Shown here: in pieces, positions 8,602 through 15,486 of the stretch
Position numbering within the stretch: the first letter of the stretch is position 1
Layout of the letters: the number at the start of each line of letters is the position of its first letter
Assembly: GCA_005883075.1 (NCBI GenBank)
Contig: VBAX01000070.1
Coordinates: forward strand, 1-49,490
DNA from: Candidatus Bathyarchaeota archaeon
GTDB taxonomy: Archaea; Thermoproteota; Bathyarchaeia; 40CM-2-53-6
Direction: 5' to 3'
DNA length: 49,490 bases
Position numbers and translations under genes: made by a program
The notes under the pieces: generated by a model
Database searches by the model: none
What the model saw: the letters and a program-made list of their open reading frames with translations, nothing else
What the model was told of the DNA's origin: nothing

Positions 8602-8907
8602 TTACGCCTTCTCGACCAGTAGCACTAACCCTTCAGTCTCTCTAATTTTCACAAGGGTCCCTTTCTGTATCAACCCTTCTGACGTCTTGGCAGAGAACTC
8701 TTCGCTGGTGACAACTACCGTGCCACTGGATTCTGTAATGTCAGATGTCGCACGACCAGTAGATCCAATCAATCGCTTGAGAGTTTCCTCAGTCAAATTC
8801 GATGGCGGTTTATCTTGACCCGAAAACGCGTAGAACAAGAACCATAAGACGAGGACTCCAACGAATACAGCGATTATTCCATACAACGCAATGTCGATAG
8901 CACTCAT
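8602..8907 (-). CDS. Membrane-anchored NfeD-like OB-fold protein
   Basis: A 101-residue protein with one N-terminal membrane helix (about residues 5-28, IALYGIIAVFVGVLVLWF) and a C-terminal beta-rich domain: LIGSTGRATSDI, SGTVVVTSEEFSAKT, GTLVKIRETEGLVLLVE. This is the pattern of the NfeD C-terminal OB fold (short NfeD1b-like form), often partnered with stomatin/SPFH proteins in membrane quality control. No stomatin gene is nearby. It converges with nrdJ, the two stops being nine bases apart. Confidence 0.75.
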   Translation of the reverse strand: MSAIDIALYGIIAVFVGVLVLWFLFYAFSGQDKPPSNLTEETLKRLIGSTGRATSDITESSGTVVVTSEEFSAKTSEGLIQKGTLVKIRETEGLVLLVEKA

Positions 8908-9063
8908 GCGATATTCGCCCTCAAACCGTGAAACCCAGGATTAAATCTTGCTAACGGCAACTATTCAGAACGTTAAGCGCTCTCAGAACGGTATCGGGCC
9001 CAGGACACCAAAGAAGCAATGGTCTGCGATAATCACAATATGTGACTACGAGAAGTGAACCGA

Positions 9064-9071
9064 CATTATAA
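9064..9071 (+). promoter_or_regulatory. Putative TATA box of the bactofilin-like operon
   Basis: CATTATAAGC in the 305-base spacer between the divergent NfeD-like and bactofilin-like genes is the best TATA match. It predicts a leader of roughly 115 bases before the ATG at 9213, long enough to hold the small ORF at 9111-9200. Confidence 0.35.
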
Positions 9072-9110
9072 GCGGCGACGGCACTGTTCCATTCCTGAGG
9101 CGAAAAATTC

Positions 9111-9200
9111 ATGAAATGTTACCCACGCCAAAATCCTGAGAATATCGAGACAGCTGTCACCTGGATCAACAGGAACCCGCTGAGACTAACACTCCGTTAG
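9111..9200 (+). CDS. Possible 29-residue leader peptide ahead of the bactofilin-like gene
   Basis: ATG 9111 opens 29 codons ending in TAG at 9198-9200. The stop codon runs into the strong GGAGG site of the next gene (TTAGGAGGG), so translation of this ORF would bring ribosomes to that site. GAGGCG precedes the ATG by about ten bases. The peptide contains one Cys and is basic near its end; no homology is recognised. It may be chance. Confidence 0.25.
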   Translation: MKCYPRQNPENIETAVTWINRNPLRLTLR

Positions 9201-9212
9201 GAGGGTTAAGAA

Positions 9213-10442
9213 ATGGGCGATGTCACTGTCCCCCGAAACGCTACCGTCAAGCTTGCAAAGGTTGATGGCCAGCTTCACCTTTTAGACAGAGCTAGAATAC
9301 AATCGGAGGGAGAATCGCCCATCGAAGTCTCAGGCGAAGTAATCTGTGAGGGAGACGCTGAGTTCGAAGGCAGCCTCAACTGCTCAAGGCTAAACATTGA
9401 ACATGGAAGAGTAGAGATCTCAGGCGACCTAGAGACGAGCGGGGACATCGAAGTGGAACACGGCGAGCTGCGGGTCCATGGCTCTCTGGAAGCTGGCTCA
9501 GTAGAAGTCGATTCTCGCTTGTCCGTTGGAAAGTCAGCGACAGCTCACGACTTCGAAGTCGGAGGAACGCTGGACATTGGAGGCTCAATCAACGCGACCA
9601 AGGTCGATGTCGGAGGGTCCTTCAAAGTCGAAGGCGACGCGAATGTTGAGGATATCGATGTTGGAGGCCGGATCCAGGTCAACGGCAAGATCCAGTGCGA
9701 GAGACTGGACGCGGGTGGAAGTGCTGAGGTTGGAGGTGGTGAAATCTCTCGAATAATAGACGTTGGAGGTTCATTCCGATCCTCCAAACCTTTGAAGTTC
9801 GACAAGATTGACGTCGGAGGAACCGCGGCCCTAGACCAGGGAGGAGAGGGGAGAACTATCGACGTGGGCGGAAGATTCGAGAGCAAAGGGGACCTGACCT
9901 TCGAATCGATTGACGTTGGAGGAATGGTCGACATCGCTGGAAACGGAGAAGGAGAGGAAGTGGATATCGGAGGTATGTTGCAAGTGTCCGGCAACCTCCA
10001 TCTGAAACGGGATCTGGAGTTGGGCGGGACGGCCCGGATCGGTGGAAGCTTGAGGCTTGCCTCGTTAGAGGTCGGTGGCATGATAGAAGCGGATCTGATA
10101 ATCGCTGAAGACGAGGTAAAGATTGGAGGGCGTCTGAGGACTACAAGAGGAACGAAGGCAAAGACAATCCAGCTCGGTCAACGGTCAGAAGTATTGGGGG
10201 TCCTCGTTGGTGAGCATGTAAAGATCGGGGACAACGCCAGGGTCGAAGACGTGTACGCGGACACCCTGGATATGGGTGAGAAAGTCCGAGCTCGAAACGT
10301 CTACGCAAAGGACGCCCGTTTCGAATCTCGTTGCCGGATAAGTGGGGAGGTAAAGTACATCGATCGGATCGAGTCGGAACCTGACGTAGAGTTCGCGAAG
10401 CCTCCTCTGAAGACCAGCGATCTGCCTAAGCCTCCTCTCTGA
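9213..10442 (+). CDS. Bactofilin-like beta-solenoid (polymer-forming cytoskeletal-type) protein
   Basis: A 409-residue soluble protein with no signal peptide or membrane helix. From residue 117 to 306 a D/E-V/I-GG motif recurs with its first G at 117, 134, 151, 168, 185, 202, 219, 236, 253, 271, 288 and 305: every 17 residues with one 18. Each unit probably forms one turn of a right-handed beta solenoid, as in bactofilins, which self-assemble into filaments without nucleotide. The flanks (20-110 and 310-385) continue a looser version. The C-terminal tail repeats KPPL twice, like the proline-rich tails of bactofilins. The start ATG follows GGAGG by about nine bases. A wHTH gene follows 11 bases downstream, so the two are probably cotranscribed. 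Role in the cell is unknown; scaffold or shape function is inferred. Confidence 0.8.
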   Translation: MGDVTVPRNATVKLAKVDGQLHLLDRARIQSEGESPIEVSGEVICEGDAEFEGSLNCSRLNIEHGRVEISGDLETSGDIEVEHGELRVHGSLEAGSVEVDSRLSVGKSATAHDFEVGGTLDIGGSINATKVDVGGSFKVEGDANVEDIDVGGRIQVNGKIQCERLDAGGSAEVGGGEISRIIDVGGSFRSSKPLKFDKIDVGGTAALDQGGEGRTIDVGGRFESKGDLTFESIDVGGMVDIAGNGEGEEVDIGGMLQVSGNLHLKRDLELGGTARIGGSLRLASLEVGGMIEADLIIAEDEVKIGGRLRTTRGTKAKTIQLGQRSEVLGVLVGEHVKIGDNARVEDVYADTLDMGEKVRARNVYAKDARFESRCRISGEVKYIDRIESEPDVEFAKPPLKTSDLPKPPL

Positions 10443-10453
10443 GATGGCTGGGC

Positions 10454-10750
10454 GTGGCGAAACGGTCTCGCGTAGACATCTACTCTGAGATACTTGAAGC
10501 TCTTAAGCGGAGAGGACCTACGAAGATTACGCGGGTCTCATATGCTGTCGGGCTTCCAGTGGATCGGATCAAGAGGTTTCTTACTGACTTGTCATCTTTC
10601 GGACTGGTCAGAATTCTAACGAGTGAGGATACGTCGTACTCGATAACTCATCGGGGGCTGGAGTTTCTCGAAGCGTATTGGAAACTTGCCGGCTTCCTGA
10701 AATTCTTGGGAGAGAAAACGACGCTTGAGGCCGATTCGGGAGAACTCTAA
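10454..10750 (+). CDS. Archaeal winged-helix regulator (HTH_45-type)
   Basis: A 98-residue protein typical of the predicted archaeal regulators of the PF14947 type. It has an N-terminal helix with SEILEALKRRGPTKIT, the recognition region GLPVDRIKRFLTDLSSFGLV, the wing YSITHRGLEFLE and a C-terminal dimerisation helix. The start is GTG at 10454; the ATG at 10444 is in another frame. It lies 11 bases after the bactofilin-like gene and may control that operon. Its end overlaps the end of the convergent metalloprotease-like gene by four bases. Confidence 0.85.
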   Translation: MAKRSRVDIYSEILEALKRRGPTKITRVSYAVGLPVDRIKRFLTDLSSFGLVRILTSEDTSYSITHRGLEFLEAYWKLAGFLKFLGEKTTLEADSGEL

Positions 10751-11265
10751 GCTACGTAACTCTTGTATTCCTTCTCGAATTCCCTGACGATCTCGAATTT
10801 CGGCAATCTTCTCGACCTTGATTCCCCGTGATGCTGGAAGGTTATCTCAGGGAACATGACCGCGGGACCGTCAACGGCCAGCCTAGTGGCAGGGTGGTCC
10901 GGTCCTAGTATTCTTGCGCAAATCTGACGGGTCAGCCGTCGGACGTCTCCCTCATCCGCATAACCCAAGGTGTGAAGGTATTCGTGGAGTAGGGTGTAGA
11001 AGACGTATGCGTTGATGTAGCGTCTGTCCTTTGCAAGATGAGTTATCTGATCCAAGAGGCTTCGGTTCATAACAATGAAGTTCGATCCCATCTGATGAAA
11101 TGCCCCGATATAGTCCGGAAGATCTGCTAAACCAAGCATGAGTCCTGTGCGTCGTCGCCCGATACTGGTTTTGACGGATCTCTTGACGAGCTGGAAGACT
11201 TCTGAAAAGTTGAAACTGCGATCGAGGCTTTCCGACACATCCAAGTTGTTCTGAGATGCTTCCAT
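10747..11265 (-). CDS. Predicted zinc metalloprotease-like protein (HExxHxxGxxD)
   Basis: A 172-residue cytoplasmic protein with LLHEYLHTLGYADEGD at 92-107. H94, E95 and H98 form the classical zinc-protease core, and with G101 and D104 the pattern HExxHxxGxxD is that of metzincin-like enzymes in which Asp is the third ligand. The rest shows no known protease domain, signal peptide or propeptide, so the substrate is unknown and a non-proteolytic metal role is possible. It converges on the bactofilin-wHTH operon and is divergent from the UbiE-like methyltransferase, 39 bases away. Confidence 0.65.
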   Translation of the reverse strand: MEASQNNLDVSESLDRSFNFSEVFQLVKRSVKTSIGRRRTGLMLGLADLPDYIGAFHQMGSNFIVMNRSLLDQITHLAKDRRYINAYVFYTLLHEYLHTLGYADEGDVRRLTRQICARILGPDHPATRLAVDGPAVMFPEITFQHHGESRSRRLPKFEIVREFEKEYKSYVA

Positions 11266-11304
11266 TCTAGAATTCTTCCAGGCACGTTTGATACGTGCTC
11301 TAGG

Positions 11305-12090
11305 TTGATTTTGGGCTCAGCGCTATATAAGGACTGGATTTTGCATCATCCAATCGGGGGACGTTTCTTGGGCAATAGTAGAGATGAGTGGAGCAGCGTA
11401 ATCCGCGCGATTGAGGCTGCGTCTCCGGTCTACGAGTCAACTAGCGAGTGGATATCCCTGGGGCTTGCTGGCCCTTTGAGGAGAAGAGCCGTCGCGTTTC
11501 TTCGATCCCACCGGCGAGAATGGGTTCTGGATTCCGGTGCAGGTCCAGGAGTCTCTAGCCGAATGTTGTTGGAGGATGGATTTGAGAATGTTGTAGGACT
11601 AGATCCGTCAGCTAAACTGCTCAGATTTGCGAGGTCAAGTCTTGGAAGACGGTTCTGTCCGATAGTAGGAGTTGGGGAGAACCTTCCCTTCAGAGCGGGT
11701 TGTCTGGGAGCTGTCATCACATGTTTCTCGCTAAGGGATGTGGTAAGCTTGGATCGTAGTCTGGATGAGTTCGCGAGTGCTACGCGGCGCGGCGGCGCTC
11801 TTGCCGTTGTTGACATTGGCAAGCCTGACAACGGATTTTGGCGTTCCGGGACCAGCTTCTATATCTCGCATGTTATGCCTGTTTTGGCTCGCTTTTGGAT
11901 TCGCGGAAGGACAGCCGGCAATCCGTTCAGGATGATTATTCCAACTTGGAAGAAACTGCATTCCAACAAGCAAGTCTCCGATCTCATAGAACAGTCATTC
12001 GGGCCTTGCGCGCTAAAGAGTTTCTTTTTCGGAGGATTGGTTGTCTTCGAGGCAGACAGATTCTCAGTCTGGAAAGACGCCCTTCGTTAA
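11305..12090 (+). CDS. UbiE/COQ5-like SAM-dependent methyltransferase
   Basis: A 261-residue class I methyltransferase. Motif I is VLDSGAGPGVSSRML (74-88), followed by NVVGLDPSAKLL, VGENLPFRAG and ITCFSLRDVVSLDRSLDEF. The last stretch and VVDIGKPDN, then a hydrophobic YISHVMPVLARF, follow the order seen in quinone C-methyltransferases (UbiE/MenG). A role in menaquinone or another lipid-quinone methylation is plausible but not shown; no other quinone genes are nearby. The start is taken as TTG 11305, with no clear ribosome-binding site. The Asp-Ser-Gly-Ala of motif I departs from the usual GCG. Confidence 0.75.
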   Translation: MILGSALYKDWILHHPIGGRFLGNSRDEWSSVIRAIEAASPVYESTSEWISLGLAGPLRRRAVAFLRSHRREWVLDSGAGPGVSSRMLLEDGFENVVGLDPSAKLLRFARSSLGRRFCPIVGVGENLPFRAGCLGAVITCFSLRDVVSLDRSLDEFASATRRGGALAVVDIGKPDNGFWRSGTSFYISHVMPVLARFWIRGRTAGNPFRMIIPTWKKLHSNKQVSDLIEQSFGPCALKSFFFGGLVVFEADRFSVWKDALR

Positions 12091-12176
12091 GACCCATTCA
12101 CTGTTCAAACACCAACCTTGATTGACTCAAGATTGACTCTCTCTCCCATGTTCTCTTACGCGACAATCTTTCTTCC

Positions 12177-12239
12177 CTGTAACTATTTTTTCGTGTAACT
12201 TTCTCTTTCTGTAACTATTCTTTTTTGCTAACTAATCTG
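12177..12239 (+). repeat. T-rich imperfect tandem repeat, possible terminator
   Basis: Four tandem units of 16-18 bases share G(T)TAACT followed by pyrimidine or T runs: CTGTAACTATTTTTT, CGTGTAACTTTCTCTTT, CTGTAACTATTCTTTTTT, GCTAACTAATCTG. They follow the plus-strand methyltransferase gene, where archaeal termination needs T-rich tracts, so multiple staggered termination sites are likely. Repetition of the leading GTAACT is not explained by termination alone. Confidence 0.5.
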
Positions 12240-12242
12240 TGA

Positions 12243-12310
12243 CCCCTCGGGGGGGCGATTTTCGCGCGCCCCGCCCTTCATGAAACGCGCTAAAATCTGA
12301 CTTTTCCAGG
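12243..12310. repeat. Dispersed non-coding element, copy B
   Basis: The second copy of the element at 2678-2759, with a shorter G run. CGATTTTCGCGCG, CCCGCCCTTCATGAAACG and CGCTAAAATC follow in the same order and orientation. It lies 3' to the convergent methyltransferase and amt genes, ten bases from the amt stop. Confidence 0.5.
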
Positions 12311-12319
12311 TGAGCTTCG

Positions 12320-13603
12320 CTACAGTTCTTCCCGGTTGAGGATTCCGTGCATTGCCTTGCTAATGATGCGGACGGATACGTAGGATAGTATGAAGACAGT
12401 AGCCATGACCGCACCAATACCTAGGGCCTCAATTCCTAGCTGCTGCAGGGCTGCGGATCCCCCGCCGAACAGTAGCCCATCAGGAATCGGGGAGTTCCCC
12501 GGAGTGACAGGGTTCCCGGAGGCAATCGCAAAGGTTCTCTGAGAAAAGAAAGCGATCATCGCGACCCCAAACAGCCCGCCGAGTAAATGTCCCGGGAACA
12601 GGCCAACAGGGTCCGAGAACCATTTGAATCTGGAGAACCACCTCTCGCCGACGAGGAAGAGGGGTCCGCCGATCAGCCCAAGAATCACTGCACTTCCCGG
12701 ACTAACGAAGCCTGCAAGCGGTGTTATGATTATGAGCCCCATAAGTACGCCGTTGGTAGCATAGATCAAGTCCGGCATCTTCTTGATCATCCGATAACGG
12801 AAGTACATTATCGAGAGAAATGAAGAAGCCGCGGCAAGGAACGTAGTAAGAACAACGGTCATGGCTGAGTTGTTGAAGGCGAGAACGCTGCCGGGGTTGA
12901 ACCCGAACCATCCTATCCAGAGAAGCAAGATCGACAGGGTCAGCCATCCGCTATTCAGCTTGTACGGTACCTGAACGCTCTCGATCCTCCCCCTCTTCTG
13001 CTCCTCTCGCCAGATCTGGAGAACGATTCCAAGCCCCGCGGCTCCCGCCGCTCCATGCACCACGAGTCCTCCCGCGAAATCGGCCATGCCGATGCGAGCT
13101 AGCCAGCCTTGAGGATTCCAGATCCAAGCCGCCGGGAGATTCCAGATTAGAACGAAATAGACAATTGAGTAAGCGAAGAAGGCCTGCAACTTCATCTTAC
13201 GCAAGACAACAACCCCGACGAGGGCAAGGGTGACAGAGGCAAAGGCTGTCTCGAAAAGAAAGTAGGTCCCAGTCGTCAGACCCTGTCCGGTTGTAGCCCA
13301 CCAAGCACCTGTGAGTAGCTGGTTCGCATCAGAAGAGAAGCCGCCAAGGAAGAACCCGTTGTAGACTGGGTTCCCGATTATCCCGTTGATCGTGGGGGCG
13401 AAAGCGGTGTTGAAGCCGACAAAGGCCATGAAGAATATGGCCGAGCCGGTAATCAACATCGTCTTTAGGAGGCTGATGTCCATGTCTGCGCCAAGCTCTC
13501 CTACCTCGAGGAACCCGACAGAGACAGTCATTATGAAGACGAGAAGTCCACAAATAATCACCCAGAGATTATTCGCGAGCACAACTTCGAGAGGAAGAGC
13601 CAT
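12320..13603 (-). CDS. amt: Ammonium transporter (Amt/MEP/Rh family)
   Basis: An integral membrane channel for ammonium uptake with about 11 helices over 427 residues. The family signature DFAGGLVVHGAAGAAGL carries the first pore histidine, and FPGHLLGGLFG carries the second, matching the twin-His pore. The start is placed at ATG 13603, since MALPLEVVLANN begins the first helix and GGTGA precedes it by seven bases. A frame open to 13747 would add 48 non-hydrophobic residues. No GlnB/GlnK gene is adjacent, so control of gating by a PII protein cannot be inferred from the locus. Confidence 0.95.
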   Translation of the reverse strand: MALPLEVVLANNLWVIICGLLVFIMTVSVGFLEVGELGADMDISLLKTMLITGSAIFFMAFVGFNTAFAPTINGIIGNPVYNGFFLGGFSSDANQLLTGAWWATTGQGLTTGTYFLFETAFASVTLALVGVVVLRKMKLQAFFAYSIVYFVLIWNLPAAWIWNPQGWLARIGMADFAGGLVVHGAAGAAGLGIVLQIWREEQKRGRIESVQVPYKLNSGWLTLSILLLWIGWFGFNPGSVLAFNNSAMTVVLTTFLAAASSFLSIMYFRYRMIKKMPDLIYATNGVLMGLIIITPLAGFVSPGSAVILGLIGGPLFLVGERWFSRFKWFSDPVGLFPGHLLGGLFGVAMIAFFSQRTFAIASGNPVTPGNSPIPDGLLFGGGSAALQQLGIEALGIGAVMATVFILSYVSVRIISKAMHGILNREEL

Positions 13604-13641
13604 TGTCTCGTCACCCTGTCCGCAGTTTGAAAACGAGTGGA

Positions 13642-13649
13642 GATTTAAG
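13642..13649 (-). promoter_or_regulatory. Putative TATA box of amt
   Basis: Minus-strand CTTAAATC lies about 40 bases before the chosen amt ATG, predicting a leader of some 15-20 bases that just includes the GGTGA site. This supports the downstream start over one at 13747, which would lie upstream of this box. Confidence 0.45.
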
Positions 13650-13983
13650 CTGGGTACATGACTCTCTACTTTGCCCAGATCATGAGCTTCCGTCGTCGAC
13701 ACGAAACGATGGGCATTCAGGCTGCGAACTAGCACTCGTAGTTCCAATCTAGGCTTTGAGCTAAGTAACAGCCTCCTTACAATGATCCTCAGGTAGAAGC
13801 ATATGGATGAAGATGCCTACCCAGCTAAACCGTCTCTTCCGGCTTTACGCAACCAGAAAAGGAGTCTCGACTGAAAACATTCGGCCGTCTTCTCCTTACA
13901 ACAAAGAACCCGTAAACAAGAAACCTGACTCTACCGGGACTAGGAAATCGTCTAAGAACTCGCGTCGCTCGTAATTCGTTGGG

Positions 13984-14029
13984 ATAAAAAAATGAGGGAA
14001 GGGTATCTAGGCCTCCCTTGAGGGGGCTC
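13984..14029 (-). terminator. Probable terminator after the small zinc-ribbon gene
   Basis: On the minus strand the zinc-ribbon gene's stop is followed by a G/C-rich stretch with a possible CCCTCAAGGG-type hairpin, then CATTTTTTTATCCC with seven T in a row. The remaining spacer down to amt (13650-13983) shows nothing else I can support. Confidence 0.5.
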
Positions 14030-14176
14030 CTAGTACCTTCGATGCTTTTGGTAACAGTCCCTGCAGTAAACTGGTCTACCTTCTGTTGGCTGGAAAGGAA
14101 CTTCAGTCTCCTTACCACAGTCAGAACAGACGACTTTGTGCATTGTTCTGGGACCACCGTACGAACCACGACTCAT
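14030..14176 (-). CDS. 48-residue CxxC-x17-CxxC zinc-ribbon protein
   Basis: The minus strand from ATG 14176 to TAG 14030 encodes 48 residues with VVCSDCGKETEVPFQP and RPVYCRDCYQKHRRY. C17/C20 and C38/C41 are separated by exactly 17 residues, the defining spacing of the small archaeal/bacterial CxxC-x17-CxxC domain, with its conserved EVPFxP and PVYC. AGGAGGTG, a near-complete anti-Shine-Dalgarno match, lies 11 bases before the ATG. Function is not established; the domain often stands alone or at ends of RNA-related proteins, so a nucleic-acid role is likely. A longer frame on the same strand (13825-14169) is a shadow. Confidence 0.88.
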   Translation of the reverse strand: MSRGSYGGPRTMHKVVCSDCGKETEVPFQPTEGRPVYCRDCYQKHRRY

Positions 14177-14298
14177 TCGGCCTAGTACACCTCCTATAAT
14201 ACGCGATACCCTCCCGGTCCCTTTACTAGGTTATAGACCTTCGGAAGGCAAGTAGCGGGCGGAAATCGCGCTCTTAATTGGCGCCTGACAGACGTCTT

Positions 14299-14970
14299 CT
14301 AGAGGGCGCCATGCTTTTTCAGTGCCTCCACAACGTCGACATGATTCTTCTCTTTGGCAAACGACATGGGACTCTTTCCGTCCCCGGTCTTCGCGTTGGG
14401 GTCAGCTCCGTTTGCAAGGAGGAAGTTTACAAGTTCGACGTTTCCGTTCTCAGATGCTTCCATTAGAGGTGAGAATCCGCCTTCGTACCTGTAGTTGACC
14501 TGCGCGCCTCGTTTCACGAGCAGCTTTGCTATCTCGGTATGATTGTTAGCCACTGCCCCAGTCAAAGCTGTGAAACCTGTCCTATTCCTCGCAACCGCGT
14601 TAACGTCCGCGCCTTTCCCAATGAGGTACTCTGTTGTTTCCTTCTGGCCCAAATATGCTGTGAGAGCGACAAGCGCGAAGCCGTCTGAAGAGTAGGCACT
14701 TGCGAGTGAAGGGCTCCGATCTATGAGAGATTTGGTGCGGTCGAGCTTTCCTAGGGTCGAGGCTTCAAAGATATCGAGTTCTGTTTTCTTGATGCTTATT
14801 GCCTCCGCGATATTCCTCTGGCCGTGGTAGAGAGCAAGAAGTATGACTGAAGTACCATCCTTTGCCTTGCTGTTTGCGAGGTCTGGGTTTGTTTCTAGAA
14901 GTTGGTTGACTTTCGATAGATTGCCTTTCTGGATGGCTTCAAGGAACTCATCCGTCTGTATACTTAGCAT
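14299..14970 (-). CDS. Ankyrin-repeat protein
   Basis: A 223-residue soluble protein of about six ankyrin units, for example TGFTALTGAVANNHTEIAKL, GGFSPLMEASENGNVELVNF and GKSPMSFAKEKNHVDVVEAL. The first two units are degenerate. Ankyrin proteins bind other proteins; no partner is identifiable. The gene is divergent from marR with only 61 bases between the starts, and a palindrome begins exactly at its ATG, so MarR is likely to control it. The ATG is about 26 bases from the shared TATA box, implying a leaderless message. Confidence 0.9.
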   Translation of the reverse strand: MLSIQTDEFLEAIQKGNLSKVNQLLETNPDLANSKAKDGTSVILLALYHGQRNIAEAISIKKTELDIFEASTLGKLDRTKSLIDRSPSLASAYSSDGFALVALTAYLGQKETTEYLIGKGADVNAVARNRTGFTALTGAVANNHTEIAKLLVKRGAQVNYRYEGGFSPLMEASENGNVELVNFLLANGADPNAKTGDGKSPMSFAKEKNHVDVVEALKKHGAL

Positions 14971-15012
14971 AGCTAATCATTAGCTAAGCTAATATATATG
15001 CATTAGTAATGC
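14970..15012. promoter_or_regulatory. Shared bidirectional promoter with three palindromic operators
   Basis: Three odd-centred palindromes lie end to end: 14970-14986 (TAGCTAAT, C, ATTAGCTA), 14980-14992 (TTAGCT, A, AGCTAA) and 15000-15012 (GCATTA, G, TAATGC). Between them is AATATATATG (14991-15000), a symmetric TATA box about 26 bases from the ankyrin ATG and about 36 from the marR ATG. MarR dimers bind such palindromes, so binding here would block both directions: autoregulation plus control of the ankyrin gene. Confidence 0.75.
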
Positions 15013-15031
15013 TCACAACTAGGATGCGTGC

Positions 15032-15472
15032 ATGACAGAGAAACAAAGCCTCGAAGAGGTAGGGAGGAGTCTCCATAGTAACGCGATCCATCTATTGCGT
15101 CATGTGAGAACGGAGGATTCTGCTATGGGTATCGGACCGGCCCAAGCCTCAGCCCTGTCGGTTGTTGTCTTCGGCGGTCCACTCACGTTGAACGAGCTGG
15201 CAGAGGTAGAGCAGGTTAGGCCGCCGACTATGAGTCGTGTGGTAGAAGCTCTGGTCAAAGAAGGCCTGGTCCGAAGGGAGACTAACAGAGATGATAGGCG
15301 CTCGGTCATAATCTCACCAACGGACAAGGGAACGAGAATCTTGCAAGAAGGGCGAAATCGACGAGAGAGACGACTGATCAAGCTTCTCTCCAAGCTTGAT
15401 GCAGACGAGATTAGATGTCTAGGAAAGGCTTCTAGAATTCTGTCAAAAATCCTTGTCGTAGAGCACTCCTAG
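15032..15472 (+). CDS. MarR-family transcriptional regulator
   Basis: A 146-residue winged-helix dimer. Recognition helix region LAEVEQVRPPTMSRVVEALV and wing EGLVRRETNRDDRRSVIISP match the family, flanked by N- and C-terminal dimerisation helices. The family senses small phenolic or lipophilic ligands or oxidants; the ligand is unknown here. The only neighbours it can directly control through the palindromes at 14970-15012 are itself and the ankyrin gene. The convergent aldo-keto reductase ends 14 bases away. Confidence 0.93.
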   Translation: MTEKQSLEEVGRSLHSNAIHLLRHVRTEDSAMGIGPAQASALSVVVFGGPLTLNELAEVEQVRPPTMSRVVEALVKEGLVRRETNRDDRRSVIISPTDKGTRILQEGRNRRERRLIKLLSKLDADEIRCLGKASRILSKILVVEHS

Positions 15473-15486
15473 CCCGTTGAGATCTT

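Noticed and set aside
9545-10081. 178-residue minus-strand Pro/Ser-rich ORF
   Set aside because: It is the antisense of the repeated DVGG coding sequence, so its PPTS repeats are a by-product of the solenoid repeat.
13825-14169. 114-residue minus-strand ORF
   Set aside because: It overlaps the 48-residue zinc-ribbon gene in another frame, has no ribosome-binding site and reads as low-complexity basic sequence.
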